A stretch of DNA of 64,000 nucleotides from Mesobacillus sp. S13 (GCF_020422885.1 NZ_CP084622.1:2995001-3059000); one strand, 5' to 3'. Shown: positions 35,777-45,017, numbered from the stretch's first letter. Notes: generated by a model not told the origin, from the letters alone. Made by a program: numbers and translations.

Positions 35777-37021
35777 ATGTTTCAACAAAGCAGTGGCAAC
35801 GAGACTAATATTAAACTTCCTTTTTCTTTCATCGGCTTCAGCATGGTGGCCTTAGTCCTATCACAGCTGCTGATCCTGCTGAACGGCGACCTTCTTGTTT
35901 CCGGTATTTTCAGGCTTCCGGCAATCTGGTCTGCTGCCCATCTGTTCGTGCTTGGATGGGCACTGATGGTCGCTATGGGCTCAATGTACCAGCTGGTCCC
36001 TGTCGCTTTCCTGACACCGATTTGGAATGAAAGATTCGGGTTCTGGCAGCTGGCAGTTACGGTTGCAGGAATCATTTCCTTCGCAGGCGCTCTGTACTTT
36101 CGCCCACAAGATGCCATGATTCCAGGACTGCTGACATTGCTCGGCATCTTAATGTTCATTTTCCAAATGTTCATGACGCTAAAAAGCCAGGCAAAGCCAA
36201 ATATCCTAACTTTATTCGTCGGATCTGCGCTATTTTGTCTGCTAGCTACCATTTCACTTGGCATCACACTGGTACTGAGCATGAAGACAGGCTTTCTATC
36301 AGAATATTATCAAGCTATCTTTAAAACTCATATCCTGCTTGGTACCGTTGGCTGGTTTTCATTATTGATCTTTGGTTTTTCCTATAAAATGGTCCCGATG
36401 TTCTCACTTTCACATGGGTATTCCATGAAACTGGCACCCTTTGTTTTCGCTATTTATGTTGTTGGTATCTTCCTCTTAATATTTTCATTCATCACAGGCA
36501 GCCATATGCTTGAAGTGTTTGGATCCTCCTTCTTATTAGCTGGTTTCTTGACTTTTAGCTGGCATGTTAAAAAGATCATCGATAAGCGCGTGAAGAAGAA
36601 ACTTGATCGTCCCTTCATGTTTGAATTATTCGCCATAGGCTGCGGGGCTTTAATCCACTTAGCCGCTTTTACAGCAAGTGCAACAAATCTGTTTTCAGCA
36701 ATGGCAGGGCCGATTATCTTACTTTATTTAATATCCTGGATCGCATTCAGCATCATCGGTTATTTGTATAAAATCGTTCCATTCCTGTGGTGGACTCATA
36801 AATACAGCAAAGAAATCGGCAAAAAGAAGGTACCTGCATTAAAGGACATGATGGATGAAAAGTTGGCATTGCCTCTTTTCCTTATCTTCACTGCCGGTAC
36901 AATTCTTCTTTTACTTTCATTCGTAGTCAAGGTGATGCCAATCTTTTATATTGGCCAGAGTTTAATCGTGATAGGAACAGTCCTGTTCAGCTACATTATC
37001 GCAAAAGTGATAACCATTTAA
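35777..37021 (+). CDS. 12-helix membrane protein, heme-copper/NnrS-like
   Basis: This polytopic protein of 414 residues has about 12 helices. Conserved-looking histidines lie in AAHLFVLGW (helix 2), KTHILLGTVGW (about residue 177) and ALIHLAAF (about residue 295), each within a helix, suggesting heme or copper binding as in heme-copper oxidase subunit I or NnrS. The full HCO ligand set (HH and HxH) is absent. The GTG at 35768 lies in the previous gene and the ribosome site; ATG 35777 fits GGGGTG. Family assignment is tentative. Confidence 0.75.
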   Translation: MFQQSSGNETNIKLPFSFIGFSMVALVLSQLLILLNGDLLVSGIFRLPAIWSAAHLFVLGWALMVAMGSMYQLVPVAFLTPIWNERFGFWQLAVTVAGIISFAGALYFRPQDAMIPGLLTLLGILMFIFQMFMTLKSQAKPNILTLFVGSALFCLLATISLGITLVLSMKTGFLSEYYQAIFKTHILLGTVGWFSLLIFGFSYKMVPMFSLSHGYSMKLAPFVFAIYVVGIFLLIFSFITGSHMLEVFGSSFLLAGFLTFSWHVKKIIDKRVKKKLDRPFMFELFAIGCGALIHLAAFTASATNLFSAMAGPIILLYLISWIAFSIIGYLYKIVPFLWWTHKYSKEIGKKKVPALKDMMDEKLALPLFLIFTAGTILLLLSFVVKVMPIFYIGQSLIVIGTVLFSYIIAKVITI

Positions 37022-37034
37022 GGAGGAAATTGCA

Positions 37035-37340
37035 ATGACAGAATTAAAGGATAAAATCAGGGAAAATTTAAAAACTGTAATCGATCCTGAGTTAAATATT
37101 AATGTAGTAGATCTAGGATTGATTTATGAAATCGATGTACCGGAACCTCGCACAGCAAGAGTATTGATGACTTTAACGACACCAGGCTGCCCTCTTCATG
37201 ACAGCATTGCCAGTGGCATTAAATATTGCGTACAAGGCATGGAGGAAATTGATCATGCAGATGTCCAATTGACCTGGGAGCCGGCCTGGACACCGGATCG
37301 GATGACCGAGGATGGAAAAAGGCTGCTTCAGGGCTTTTAA
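37035..37340 (+). CDS. MIP18/DUF59-family iron-sulfur assembly factor
   Basis: This 101-residue protein has the MIP18 core IDPELNINVVDLGLIYEID near 16-34 and the cysteine motif TTPGCPLHDSI near 48-58. Relatives such as SufT and PaaD help insert Fe-S clusters. As the last gene of the Crp-controlled operon (AAGGAGG, 13 bp after the membrane protein gene), it may mature or repair Fe-S proteins, for example Hcp, under nitrosative stress. This is inference. Confidence 0.9.
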   Translation: MTELKDKIRENLKTVIDPELNINVVDLGLIYEIDVPEPRTARVLMTLTTPGCPLHDSIASGIKYCVQGMEEIDHADVQLTWEPAWTPDRMTEDGKRLLQGF

Positions 37341-37405
37341 CTGAGGATCACCCTAACTGTTCTAAACAGAACAGCTCCTAAACTGGCTGAAAGATTTATG
37401 GAAAG

Positions 37406-37437
37406 TAAAAAAACGCTTGGGCTCCAAGCGTTTTTTG
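37406..37437. terminator. Bidirectional terminator after the DUF2249 operon
   Basis: AAACGCTTGG pairs with CCAAGCGTTT with A- and T-runs flanking both sides. It also serves the convergent 55-aa gene. Confidence 0.88.
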
Positions 37438-37444
37438 CATGTAT

Positions 37445-37612
37445 TTATTTAGGTGTTGAAAGGCCAAATGACAATGCCTGACGTAAGTTATTTTCCGCTT
37501 CCTGCAATTCTGCCGACTGCATTTCATCAGTCTGCATTTCATTACGCAATGCCTCGCTGCTGGTTGTCAGAGCTTTTGATATACGTTGGAAGTCGATAAA
37601 AGAATAATTCAT
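37445..37612 (-). CDS. Small helical protein (55 aa)
   Basis: The protein begins MNYSFIDFQRISKALTTSS and continues as one amphipathic, Gln/Glu-rich helix. The ATG at 37612 is preceded by GGAGGG, a strong site. No family was recognised. A dispersed repeat lies immediately upstream. Confidence 0.65.
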   Translation of the reverse strand: MNYSFIDFQRISKALTTSSEALRNEMQTDEMQSAELQEAENNLRQALSFGLSTPK

Positions 37613-37633
37613 TGCCATCCCTCCGTTTCATAA

Positions 37634-37745
37634 GAAATGCGTAAGCGCCTTGGTCAGCCCCGACAAGCGTTGGAGGGCTGACCACTGAAGTCACTCTTTG
37701 ACTTCATTGGGCAGACCGAAACGTCTCGAGGAGCTAGGCACAAAT
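37634..37745 (-). repeat. Dispersed intergenic repeat, copy 2
   Basis: Read on the minus strand it matches copy 1 (12985-13155): CTCGAG, TTCGGT, CAATGAAGTCAAAGA..GACTTCA, then CGCTTGTCGGGGCTGACC and AAGGCGCTTACGC. It lacks the extra segment of copy 1. Confidence 0.8.
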
Positions 37746-37855
37746 TCAAGTGTAAAAAGTTGATACTTTCTTACCTTTTACAAAATTCAAATATAAATGT
37801 ATTTTATTCACCTTCACCTTTATTTATTCTTGAAAATTAGCAGTGTATGTCCAAA

Positions 37856-37889
37856 TAACAAAAAGCCTCCTGGTCATACAGGAGGCTTC
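37856..37889 (-). terminator. ypsC terminator
   Basis: AAGCCTCCTG pairs with CAGGAGGCTT, followed on the minus strand by TTTTTGTTATTT. Confidence 0.88.
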
Positions 37890-37893
37890 GTGT

Positions 37894-39036
37894 TTATTTA
37901 TCGGTTCTTGGCGGGCGTTTGCCCCAGTATTGGTAGTAATCTGTGCGGATGAATCCATTGAACAGCTTACGCTTCTTTGTTGCCGGCTTTCCGTATACTT
38001 GTTCAAAGTTCTCGTTCGATGTCAGCATATAGATGGACCATGTATCCAGCGGAGCAAATGCCTTGCCCATCTGGCTGTACATTTCTTCTACAGCTTTCTT
38101 TTCACCCAACCGCTCCCCATATGGAGGGTTGCCGACAATGACGCCGTACTCTTTTTTTGTTGTAAAGTCCTGGACACGCATTTGCTTGAATGTGATCAAG
38201 TCGCCAAGACCGGCTTCAAAAGCATTCTCTTCGGCGATTTTTACCAAACGGTGGTCGATATCCATTCCGCTAATATCGAGCGGCTGATCGTAATTTGCAA
38301 GGTCTTCCGCTTCCATCCTCACTTCATCCCAAACTGCATCAGGGAAAATCGGCCAATCTTCCGATACAAATTCCCTGTTAAAGCCCGGCGCAATATTTTG
38401 CCCGATTAATGCAGCTTCAATCGGAATCGTTCCAGATCCGCAGAACGGATCAACAAAAGGCTTGTCCGGATTCCAGTTTGTCAGCATGACCAAAGCAGCT
38501 GCAAGGGTCTCCTTCAATGGAGCCTCCCCCTGGCCTGTCCTGTAGCCGCGCTTATGAAGTCCGCTTCCGCTTGTATCGATGGTAATTGTGGCAACATCTT
38601 TAAGCAGCGCAACTTCAATCTTGTAAAGAGGACCGTTTTCTTCAAACCAGCCAGTCTTCTTATAAGATGTTCTCAAGCGTTCGACGACTGCTTTCTTCAC
38701 AATTGCCTGACAGTCGGATACGCTGAAAAGCTTCGATTTCACTGATTTGCCCGAAACAGGGAATTCAGCATTCTCCGGCAAAAACTCTTCCCATGGAAGC
38801 GACTTTGTCTTTTCAAAGAGTTCGTCAAAGCTATAAGCCTTGAATTCGCCTATTTTAATTTTGATCCGGTCAGCTGTACGCAGCCACATATTGCTTCTCG
38901 CAATAGCGCGCGCATCTCCCTTATAGGTAATTTTCCCATTTTCAACCTGGCACTCATATCCTAGGTCACGGACTTCCTTTGCAACGATGGCTTCCAAACC
39001 CATTGCAGACGTTGCGATTATATCAAAATTCTTCAT
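37894..39036 (-). CDS. ypsC: rRNA (guanine-N2) methyltransferase-like protein YpsC
   Basis: This class I RNA methyltransferase has 380 residues. A THUMP/ferredoxin-like N-terminal region (about 1-150) precedes the Rossmann domain with DPFCGSGTIPIEAALIG near 198 and the catalytic NPPYGERLG near 308. It is related to the RlmL (m2G2445 of 23S rRNA) module. The frame opens at 39147, but ATG 39036 after GGGTG is the proper start. The gene lies downstream of rnpB, as in B. subtilis. Confidence 0.92.
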   Translation of the reverse strand: MKNFDIIATSAMGLEAIVAKEVRDLGYECQVENGKITYKGDARAIARSNMWLRTADRIKIKIGEFKAYSFDELFEKTKSLPWEEFLPENAEFPVSGKSVKSKLFSVSDCQAIVKKAVVERLRTSYKKTGWFEENGPLYKIEVALLKDVATITIDTSGSGLHKRGYRTGQGEAPLKETLAAALVMLTNWNPDKPFVDPFCGSGTIPIEAALIGQNIAPGFNREFVSEDWPIFPDAVWDEVRMEAEDLANYDQPLDISGMDIDHRLVKIAEENAFEAGLGDLITFKQMRVQDFTTKKEYGVIVGNPPYGERLGEKKAVEEMYSQMGKAFAPLDTWSIYMLTSNENFEQVYGKPATKKRKLFNGFIRTDYYQYWGKRPPRTDK

Positions 39037-39103
39037 CGTTTCACCCTTTATATCCAATATCTTATGTATCCAATTATTAAGTTGCCCAATAACACTTAAT
39101 ATA

Positions 39104-39138
39104 CATAAAAAAAGCTCTCCTGGCAAAAGGAGAGCTTT
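39104..39138 (-). terminator. rnpB terminator
   Basis: AAAGCTCTCCT (39111-39121) pairs with AGGAGAGCTTT (39128-39138), then a T-run on the minus strand. Confidence 0.88.
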
Positions 39139-39154
39139 AGTAAACACTCATACA

Positions 39155-39563
39155 AATCCATTAATAACGTTCTGTAAGCCATGTTTTGTACCTTCGTACT
39201 GCAAACGACCAAAAGTCTCGTACTCCGGCGGTAATCATCTATCTACAGATGAAAACATCTGTCCTTCCCTTTGTTCAGTTCCTCCAGGAAGGTGCCCCTA
39301 CCATCGTTTGGGTTTCTCGCTCGTGGGGTTTACCTCGTTCCACCCTTCCGATTTCTCGAAAGGCTCCGTCACTGTGGCACTTTTATAGGTATTCATGCCA
39401 TATCGTTGCCGACTTAGGCATTTTCCCGGCCGTCAGCCGAGCGTGAGCCCGACTGCCCTGGCTTATGAATTGGCCAGGCACGAACACTACAAGCATCTCA
39501 GCCTGTGCGAGCATGGACTTTCCTCTGCAGCAGTGCTGCAGCGATTACCCGAACGTTATTAAC
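39155..39563 (-). ncRNA. rnpB: RNase P RNA, type B
   Basis: The catalytic RNA of RNase P matures tRNA 5' ends. On the minus strand it begins GTTAATAACGTTCGGGTAAT and contains GAGGAAAGTCCATGCTCGCA (CR-I), AGTGTTCGTGCC, GTGCCACAGTGACG, GGTAAACCCCACGAGCGAGA and the closing AACATGGCTTACAGAACGTT. The 5' and 3' ends pair (AACGTT). About 409 nt fits the Bacillus type B RNA (about 400). It lies between gpsB and ypsC, as in B. subtilis. The 3' end is approximate. Confidence 0.96.
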
Positions 39564-39639
39564 AGCTACAAGAAACATTATATGAAATATAGATCGGAAA
39601 AGCAATGGTAATACATTTCAAAAACTAGAAAATGCTGGA

Positions 39640-39939
39640 TTAATCGTAAAGCTTATCACCGAAAACATGCTTTTCAAGGTTCGAAAGCCTCTTAAGAATA
39701 TCGAAATTCGTTGTGCCAGCTGCCTGTGTGCTTGGTCGGCGCGAAGCTTCATCAAGCTGCTTCTTAAGGCGAAGATTGTCCTGTTGCAGCTCCTCAATCT
39801 CCTGCTGCATCACTTCATAATCCTTGATGATCGTATCGAGAAACTTATCAACATCTTCTGGCTTGTAACCACGCATTGCTGTTTTGAATTCTTTTTCTAA
39901 AATATCTTTAGCAGTTAACTGTATTTTATCGGATAGCAT
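39640..39939 (-). CDS. gpsB: Cell division regulator GpsB
   Basis: This DivIVA-like protein of 99 residues coordinates PBP1 between septum and side wall. The N-terminal membrane-binding/PBP-docking region ([20 protein letters not shown]) is followed by a coiled coil (about 30-70), a short linker and a trimerising C-terminal helix ([14 protein letters not shown]). ATG 39939 follows GAGGTGAATGG; the longer frame to 39963 includes that site. Its partner PonA is encoded at 52500. Confidence 0.95.
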   Translation of the reverse strand: MLSDKIQLTAKDILEKEFKTAMRGYKPEDVDKFLDTIIKDYEVMQQEIEELQQDNLRLKKQLDEASRRPSTQAAGTTNFDILKRLSNLEKHVFGDKLYD

Positions 39940-40058
39940 TCCATTCACCTCAATATACCCCAATCGTCACATTTATTTTTTCAAAAACAAGGCGATTTGT
40001 CAATTTTTCTTTTATAAGGCTTATTTCGTGTTTGCAATTTTAGGAATGAAGCATTTGT

Positions 40059-40619
40059 TTAAAACCCCTGCTGTTTCAATTGTTCCTCTTCGACCACCAT
40101 TTGTAAATCATATAAAGTGATCAATCTGATATCATATTCATTTTTTTCTTGATATTTTTTAGCTGTTTCATATATGAATTTAGGACTGCCTTCCTTTTCA
40201 GGATCGTATAGGAGAACAAGGAGATCGCTTTTTTCTATGAAAAACTGGTTCTTCAGCCTGAATTGCCATGGTTTTTCGTAAGGCTTCTTAGTAATTGAAT
40301 CCACATGGTCAGCTCCAGCAAGCACGGATTCATACCACTCTTTATTGGAATCCTTCCATGTGTCCTCCTGATCAAGGAAGGGAGTGAACACCGAGAGTTT
40401 GAGATCAGGATATTCTTCCTGAAGTTCAAATACCGCCTCACCAGCCCATAATTCGACACCGAGCTGTCCACTGATCATCACCCATTCAAGGCCATCCTCA
40501 ATTAAAGGAATCAAGCTTTTTCTTATCGCCATCTTTATGTATTCAGCCGCTGGATGATCATGCTGGAATACGCCAATTTCAAATGGTTTATACCCTGATA
40601 TCGCAGCTACTTTTGCCAT
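40059..40619 (-). CDS. ypsA: SLOG-fold protein YpsA (DUF1273)
   Basis: This 186-residue protein has a Rossmann-like SLOG fold. It starts [18 protein letters not shown] and has the glycine-rich [15 protein letters not shown] near 49-63 and the sheet [17 protein letters not shown] near 135-151. YpsA affects cell division in B. subtilis and Staphylococcus; its ligand is not settled. ATG 40619 has AAAGGAG upstream. Confidence 0.94.
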   Translation of the reverse strand: MAKVAAISGYKPFEIGVFQHDHPAAEYIKMAIRKSLIPLIEDGLEWVMISGQLGVELWAGEAVFELQEEYPDLKLSVFTPFLDQEDTWKDSNKEWYESVLAGADHVDSITKKPYEKPWQFRLKNQFFIEKSDLLVLLYDPEKEGSPKFIYETAKKYQEKNEYDIRLITLYDLQMVVEEEQLKQQGF

Positions 40620-40702
40620 GGTTTCTCCTTTGAAATAGTGATTTGTCATAACTCCATATTGAAGGTATTCCCTTTAAGCTGCAAATATTACACCTCATAT
40701 TT

Positions 40703-40735
40703 TTAAAAAAACAAGGGCTGCTAGAGCCCTTGTTG
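40703..40735 (-). terminator. cotD terminator
   Basis: AACAAGGGCT pairs with AGCCCTTGTT, followed on the minus strand by TTTTTTTAAAAA. Confidence 0.88.
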
Positions 40736-40743
40736 AAGTCATT

Positions 40744-41061
40744 TTATCGACCAAATCCTGGACCGCCAAATCCTGGTCCACCAAATCCTGGACCGCCAAA
40801 TCCCGGGCGAGGCCTAGGTCCAACTGGAGCCACTCCGCCTGGCACTGGACCAGGTCCGCCATAGTGATTCTGATGTGTTACCTGATTAACTGTGGACTGT
40901 GTTTGCGGGAAATAATGGACATGATCATAATTGATGTGGTTTACATTGGTAGTGTGTGTTGGATGAACATGCGGAACCACATTGTTTACAAAGTTATGGT
41001 TCGTGCAGCACTTAGTAGGATGAACTACCGTTGGCAATACATGTGTCGGCTTGCAGTGCAT
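40744..41061 (-). CDS. cotD: Spore coat protein CotD
   Basis: This inner-coat protein of 105 residues is rich in His, Asn, Pro and Val in its first half (HVHPTHTTNVNHINYDHVHY) and has a Cys pair (KCC). The C-terminal 20 residues are four GPGFG repeats, made by 15-bp DNA repeats at 40747-40800. The ATG at 41061 has AAAGGAG 9 nt upstream. Expression in the mother cell is expected. Confidence 0.85.
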   Translation of the reverse strand: MHCKPTHVLPTVVHPTKCCTNHNFVNNVVPHVHPTHTTNVNHINYDHVHYFPQTQSTVNQVTHQNHYGGPGPVPGGVAPVGPRPRPGFGGPGFGGPGFGGPGFGR

Positions 41062-41187
41062 AGTGCATAACTCCTTTCATTTAGACTTATTGTTTACATT
41101 ATCAGCCTATGAAGTAGCCATGCGTCTTGTACTAATGAAAACACCTATTTTTCAAAAGAATCTGCAATGCAGTCCAATTTTTGATTC

Positions 41188-41283
41188 TTAAAGGAATGTG
41201 TAAAAGTTGTCCTTAAGACCGCTGAAAATTACAGCGATGAGAGTAATCACGACAAAATATAGAACTAATACCGCTTTATACAT
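41188..41283 (-). CDS. Putative small membrane protein (31 aa)
   Basis: The frame MYKAVLVLYFVVITLIAVIF and a short polar tail forms a single transmembrane helix. The ATG at 41283 follows GGGGCGGG. It lies alone between mrfB and cotD. The clean ribosome site and hydrophobicity support it, but the length does not allow family assignment. Confidence 0.45.
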   Translation of the reverse strand: MYKAVLVLYFVVITLIAVIFSGLKDNFYTFL

Positions 41284-41447
41284 CAAACCCGCCCCGTAAA
41301 ATTATATTGTTTTTTAACACCATACAATTTTACATTTTACAATGTCGAAACCATACATACAACAGGATATTACAGGTTTTGAATGGATAAATGTTAAAAT
41401 TTTGTTACAATTACAGATTCTTTGACGAAACCTGCTAAAATATCGAT

Positions 41448-42725
41448 TCAATTTGACGAATCATGCGCTTCCCCGGGAAATTGTTTTCGGGAAATCCTCC
41501 TGATCCGTTTTTTGAGCTCTTCGGCAAAAATCATGTCTTTTTTTGCTGTCCCTTTATTCTTGTGGTGAAATTCTTCAGCAAGCAGGCAATATTTCATAGC
41601 CATTCCAAGGTTTTTTGCGCGATGCTCGAAATGCTTAGCTAGCTCAATGCACGCTTCTAGCTGCTGCTTTCTTGTACCTGCGGCTGCGCTTTCGATCCAA
41701 AGTTCGACAGCTTTATGCCATTCTTTTTGTTTTTTGTACTCAAAAGCCAGGGCATGCTTGGCTGAAATCTCTTCCTCATTCCCATCGTTAAGGAGACCTG
41801 TGAATGCTTGCTTCGCTTTTTCTGACTGTCCAAGATAGGAGAACCATCTTCCCACCTCGTAAGTTTCCCGTGGTGTTTGTGTCCGGTCCCTTCCGAGAAT
41901 CTGGAAGGTTAAATGTGTATAAAGAGTCAATAATGACAAAATATCCGTTTCATTGTGCTTTATGACACCCAGCAAGCCTTCAGGGTCCTTACGCTCCAGA
42001 AAGTCAAAATAAATCATGGGTGCCAAAAAGCCAGGAATATCGTCCTTTCTTTCAAGACCCAAGACTTCTTGCTCCACAATGCTGAGCTTCATCCGCTCAA
42101 TCTTATGCTTCCACAATCTTCTCGCTGCATGATACAAATCAAAATGGCCATATGAAGGTAGTTTGGGTACATGGTCACGGACAAGAGTATGCCTCGTTTT
42201 GACCTGTGGCCAATCGAAAGCCTTGCCATTGTATGTAACCAATGTTGTGTAATCAGCATTGGTTAAAAAACTCTGGTAAAGCGCTACTTCCGCTCCTGGA
42301 TTCGGCAGGATATGCTGTTTCAATTTCACCGAGTCCCCTGAAATCGACGCATGGCCTAGCAGGAAGATCGTATTCCCAGCTCCACCCCCAAGGCCTGTCG
42401 TTTCGGTATCAAAAAACACAAGGTCATTAGGAGTGTGGCCGACTGCGGAAAGCGGATGCTTTGTCTGCTCTTTGTTCCAAAGCGAAACAGCCTCCAGAAA
42501 GTCTCCGAATTGGTAATTACCATGCTGATGGTCAAGAGGATAACTAACTTCCCTGACAAGACAATATTGGCCATCAAAATAGAAGGGGGAAACTTGTTCC
42601 TGTTCCCAGACATCAAGAAACGGTATGTCTGGCGTCCCTTCAGCCTTTGCCGGCTCCATCTTTGGTTTTTCAACCCCACTTTTTATATGGGGTTTCAGTC
42701 TGTTCAATTTATTTTTAAGACTCAT
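41448..42725 (-). CDS. mrfB: Exonuclease MrfB (YprB)
   Basis: This DEDD-type nuclease has 425 residues. The exonuclease domain begins FFDTETTGLGGGAGNTIFL (DxE motif) near 104-122, with later Asp in FDLYHAARRLW and in HNETDILSLL. The C-terminal 130 residues are TPR-like helices. In B. subtilis MrfAB repairs mitomycin C lesions independently of UvrABC. It lies 15 bp downstream of mrfA. Confidence 0.93.
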   Translation of the reverse strand: MSLKNKLNRLKPHIKSGVEKPKMEPAKAEGTPDIPFLDVWEQEQVSPFYFDGQYCLVREVSYPLDHQHGNYQFGDFLEAVSLWNKEQTKHPLSAVGHTPNDLVFFDTETTGLGGGAGNTIFLLGHASISGDSVKLKQHILPNPGAEVALYQSFLTNADYTTLVTYNGKAFDWPQVKTRHTLVRDHVPKLPSYGHFDLYHAARRLWKHKIERMKLSIVEQEVLGLERKDDIPGFLAPMIYFDFLERKDPEGLLGVIKHNETDILSLLTLYTHLTFQILGRDRTQTPRETYEVGRWFSYLGQSEKAKQAFTGLLNDGNEEEISAKHALAFEYKKQKEWHKAVELWIESAAAGTRKQQLEACIELAKHFEHRAKNLGMAMKYCLLAEEFHHKNKGTAKKDMIFAEELKKRIRRISRKQFPGEAHDSSN

Positions 42726-42740
42726 ATCCCCCCTCCTTTC

Positions 42741-45017
42741 CTACACAGCTGCTTTAAGAAATAAATCCAGAAGTTTTACTACATCTTTCTTAGAGTGAAT
42801 CGATGTCGTATCCGTTCCGATGCAAGACGGGCACCCGTCAGAGCATTGACAATTCAAGACCATTTGCTTAGTTTGGTTCAAAATCTCTTCAATACCGCTA
42901 TATATTTTTTCACTTAACCCGATTCCTCCCGGGTAGCGGTCATAGAAGAAGATGGTTGGCTTTTCATTATGGGCAGCCTTGACCTGAGGGACTACATGCA
43001 CGTCGGAAGGATCACACATGACAAATAATGGTGCGATGTGCTTTAGTGCCTGTGATGTGCCAATCAACCCTTCTTCAAGGCGGTCATCGCCAAATTCAGA
43101 CAGTTCTTTGTTTAAAGATATCCAGGCCGAGCTTGTATGGAGCTCCTCTTCCGGAAGGAAAATCGGTCCAGAACCGATATTCTCATGCGTTTCGAATCGG
43201 ATTTTTTTGAAAATGGTTGCCATTGCCCTTACACTGACATCTCCATATCCAATTTCTGTTTCTTCATTGCCCCTCATTTTATCTTCCTCAAGGACACTAA
43301 GTTGGACAGCAAGATTGGCATCTGTAAAATAATCTACATCCACTTCCCTGACAAAGGCCTTCTTCTCTTCCCAATCAAGCTTTTCCACCTGGAATTGGAT
43401 ACCCTGATGAAGATAAATGGCCTCTTCATGCAGCAATGTCATCGCTGAAAAAGTATCCATTTCGCCAATTACCCTGACATTGGCTACATCTGACTGGTCG
43501 ATGATCACTACATTTTCCTGTGATGCTGAACGCAAACTGATATTGTGTGCCGGGAAAGCGTCATTCATCCAGAACCATTTGTCACCGTTCTGGTGCAGGA
43601 TCCGTTCCTCTGTCAAATATTCAAGTATCTCTTCGATTTCAGCCGCACCAAACGTATCGCCTTTTTTGAACGGCAATTCATAGGAAGCGCATTTGATATG
43701 GTCGATCAGGATAATCAGATTATCTGGATTGATTCTCGCCGTTTCCGGACTTCGGTTAAAAAAGTAATCTGGATTCTGGATCACGTACTGATCGAGCGGA
43801 CTGGAACTTGCCACCATGATGACAACCGATTCTCCGTGACGGCGTCCAGCCCGTCCTGCCTGCTGCCAGGCACTGGCAATCGTCCCCGGATAACCGTTCA
43901 TGATACATACCTGTAGCTGTCCAATATCTACACCCAGTTCCAATGCATTTGTACTGACTACCCCATAGATGTCACCAGAGCGCAGCCCTTTTTCAATTTC
44001 TCGCCTTTCTGTCGGAAGATAACCTCCACGGTATCCTCTGATCGCCTTTGGCCCCAGTTTGTGCTTGACCAGTTCCTGAAGATAGGTAAGCAGGATTTCG
44101 ACTCTCACCCTGCTTCTAGCAAAAACGATGGTCTGGATCTTATTTTTCAGGAACTCACCTGCGAGCCTTCTCGTTTCAAGTGTCGCACTTCTGCGGACAT
44201 TCAGCGGGATATTGACGACTGGCGGATTATAGAATAAAAAATGCTTTCGCCCTGTGGGAGCTCCATTGTTGTCGATCAACACCATATCCTTTTCAGTCAG
44301 GCCTTCAGCCAGTTCAAGCGGGTTCGCAATCGTGGCCGAGGTGCAGATGAAAACAGGGTCGCTTCCATAATACTGGCAAATTCTCTTTAACCTTCTTATG
44401 ACATTTGCCACATGGCTGCCAAAGACCCCTCTGTAAATATGCAATTCATCAATAACGACATACTTAAGATTTTCGAAAAGTGAAACCCACTTTGTATGGT
44501 GCGGCAGAATCGCGGAATGGAGCATGTCCGGGTTTGTAATAACGATATGCCCTGCCCTCCTGACCTTCTGGCGTATATTAGACGGAGTGTCTCCGTCATA
44601 TGTATAGCTGTTGATCGCCAGCTCAGCCTCCTGTATCAATTCATTGATTTCACTCTTTTGGTCCTGGGCAAGCGCTTTGGTAGGAAACATATACAGAGCT
44701 CTTGCGTTCGGATCATCAATGATTGATTGAAGCACAGGCAGGTTATAGCACAGTGTTTTCCCTGATGCAGTCGGCGTGACAGCCACGATGCTGCGTCCCT
44801 GCATGATTTGATCATAAGAGGACTTCTGATGTGTATAAAGACGGGAAATCCCTCGTCGTTCTAGTGCACCTTTTAATATCCCGCTCAATTCCTCTGGCAT
44901 TTCCTCCGTTCGGGCTTCTCGCTCTTCAATCGTATGCCAGTGGACAATATTCTTCTTAACCGATTCACTAACCTTTAAATCTTGCAATATTTCTTGCATG
45001 TTTTTGCGGACCTTCAT
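42741..45017 (-). CDS. mrfA: Repair helicase MrfA (YprA)
   Basis: This superfamily 2 DNA helicase has 758 residues. It has Walker A TPTASGKTLCYN near 82, a DELH box (VVIDELHIY), SAT (CTSATIANP) and motif VI QQAGRAGRRHG. The C-terminal DUF1998 region binds zinc through CQCSDGCPSCIG. The GTG at 45026 lies in the GAGGTG ribosome site, so ATG 45017 is the start. It works with MrfB in interstrand-crosslink/mitomycin repair. Confidence 0.94.
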   Translation of the reverse strand: MKVRKNMQEILQDLKVSESVKKNIVHWHTIEEREARTEEMPEELSGILKGALERRGISRLYTHQKSSYDQIMQGRSIVAVTPTASGKTLCYNLPVLQSIIDDPNARALYMFPTKALAQDQKSEINELIQEAELAINSYTYDGDTPSNIRQKVRRAGHIVITNPDMLHSAILPHHTKWVSLFENLKYVVIDELHIYRGVFGSHVANVIRRLKRICQYYGSDPVFICTSATIANPLELAEGLTEKDMVLIDNNGAPTGRKHFLFYNPPVVNIPLNVRRSATLETRRLAGEFLKNKIQTIVFARSRVRVEILLTYLQELVKHKLGPKAIRGYRGGYLPTERREIEKGLRSGDIYGVVSTNALELGVDIGQLQVCIMNGYPGTIASAWQQAGRAGRRHGESVVIMVASSSPLDQYVIQNPDYFFNRSPETARINPDNLIILIDHIKCASYELPFKKGDTFGAAEIEEILEYLTEERILHQNGDKWFWMNDAFPAHNISLRSASQENVVIIDQSDVANVRVIGEMDTFSAMTLLHEEAIYLHQGIQFQVEKLDWEEKKAFVREVDVDYFTDANLAVQLSVLEEDKMRGNEETEIGYGDVSVRAMATIFKKIRFETHENIGSGPIFLPEEELHTSSAWISLNKELSEFGDDRLEEGLIGTSQALKHIAPLFVMCDPSDVHVVPQVKAAHNEKPTIFFYDRYPGGIGLSEKIYSGIEEILNQTKQMVLNCQCSDGCPSCIGTDTTSIHSKKDVVKLLDLFLKAAV

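Noticed and set aside
39168..39446. Open frames in the rnpB region
   Set aside because: They lie on the complement of the RNase P RNA, which explains the sequence fully.
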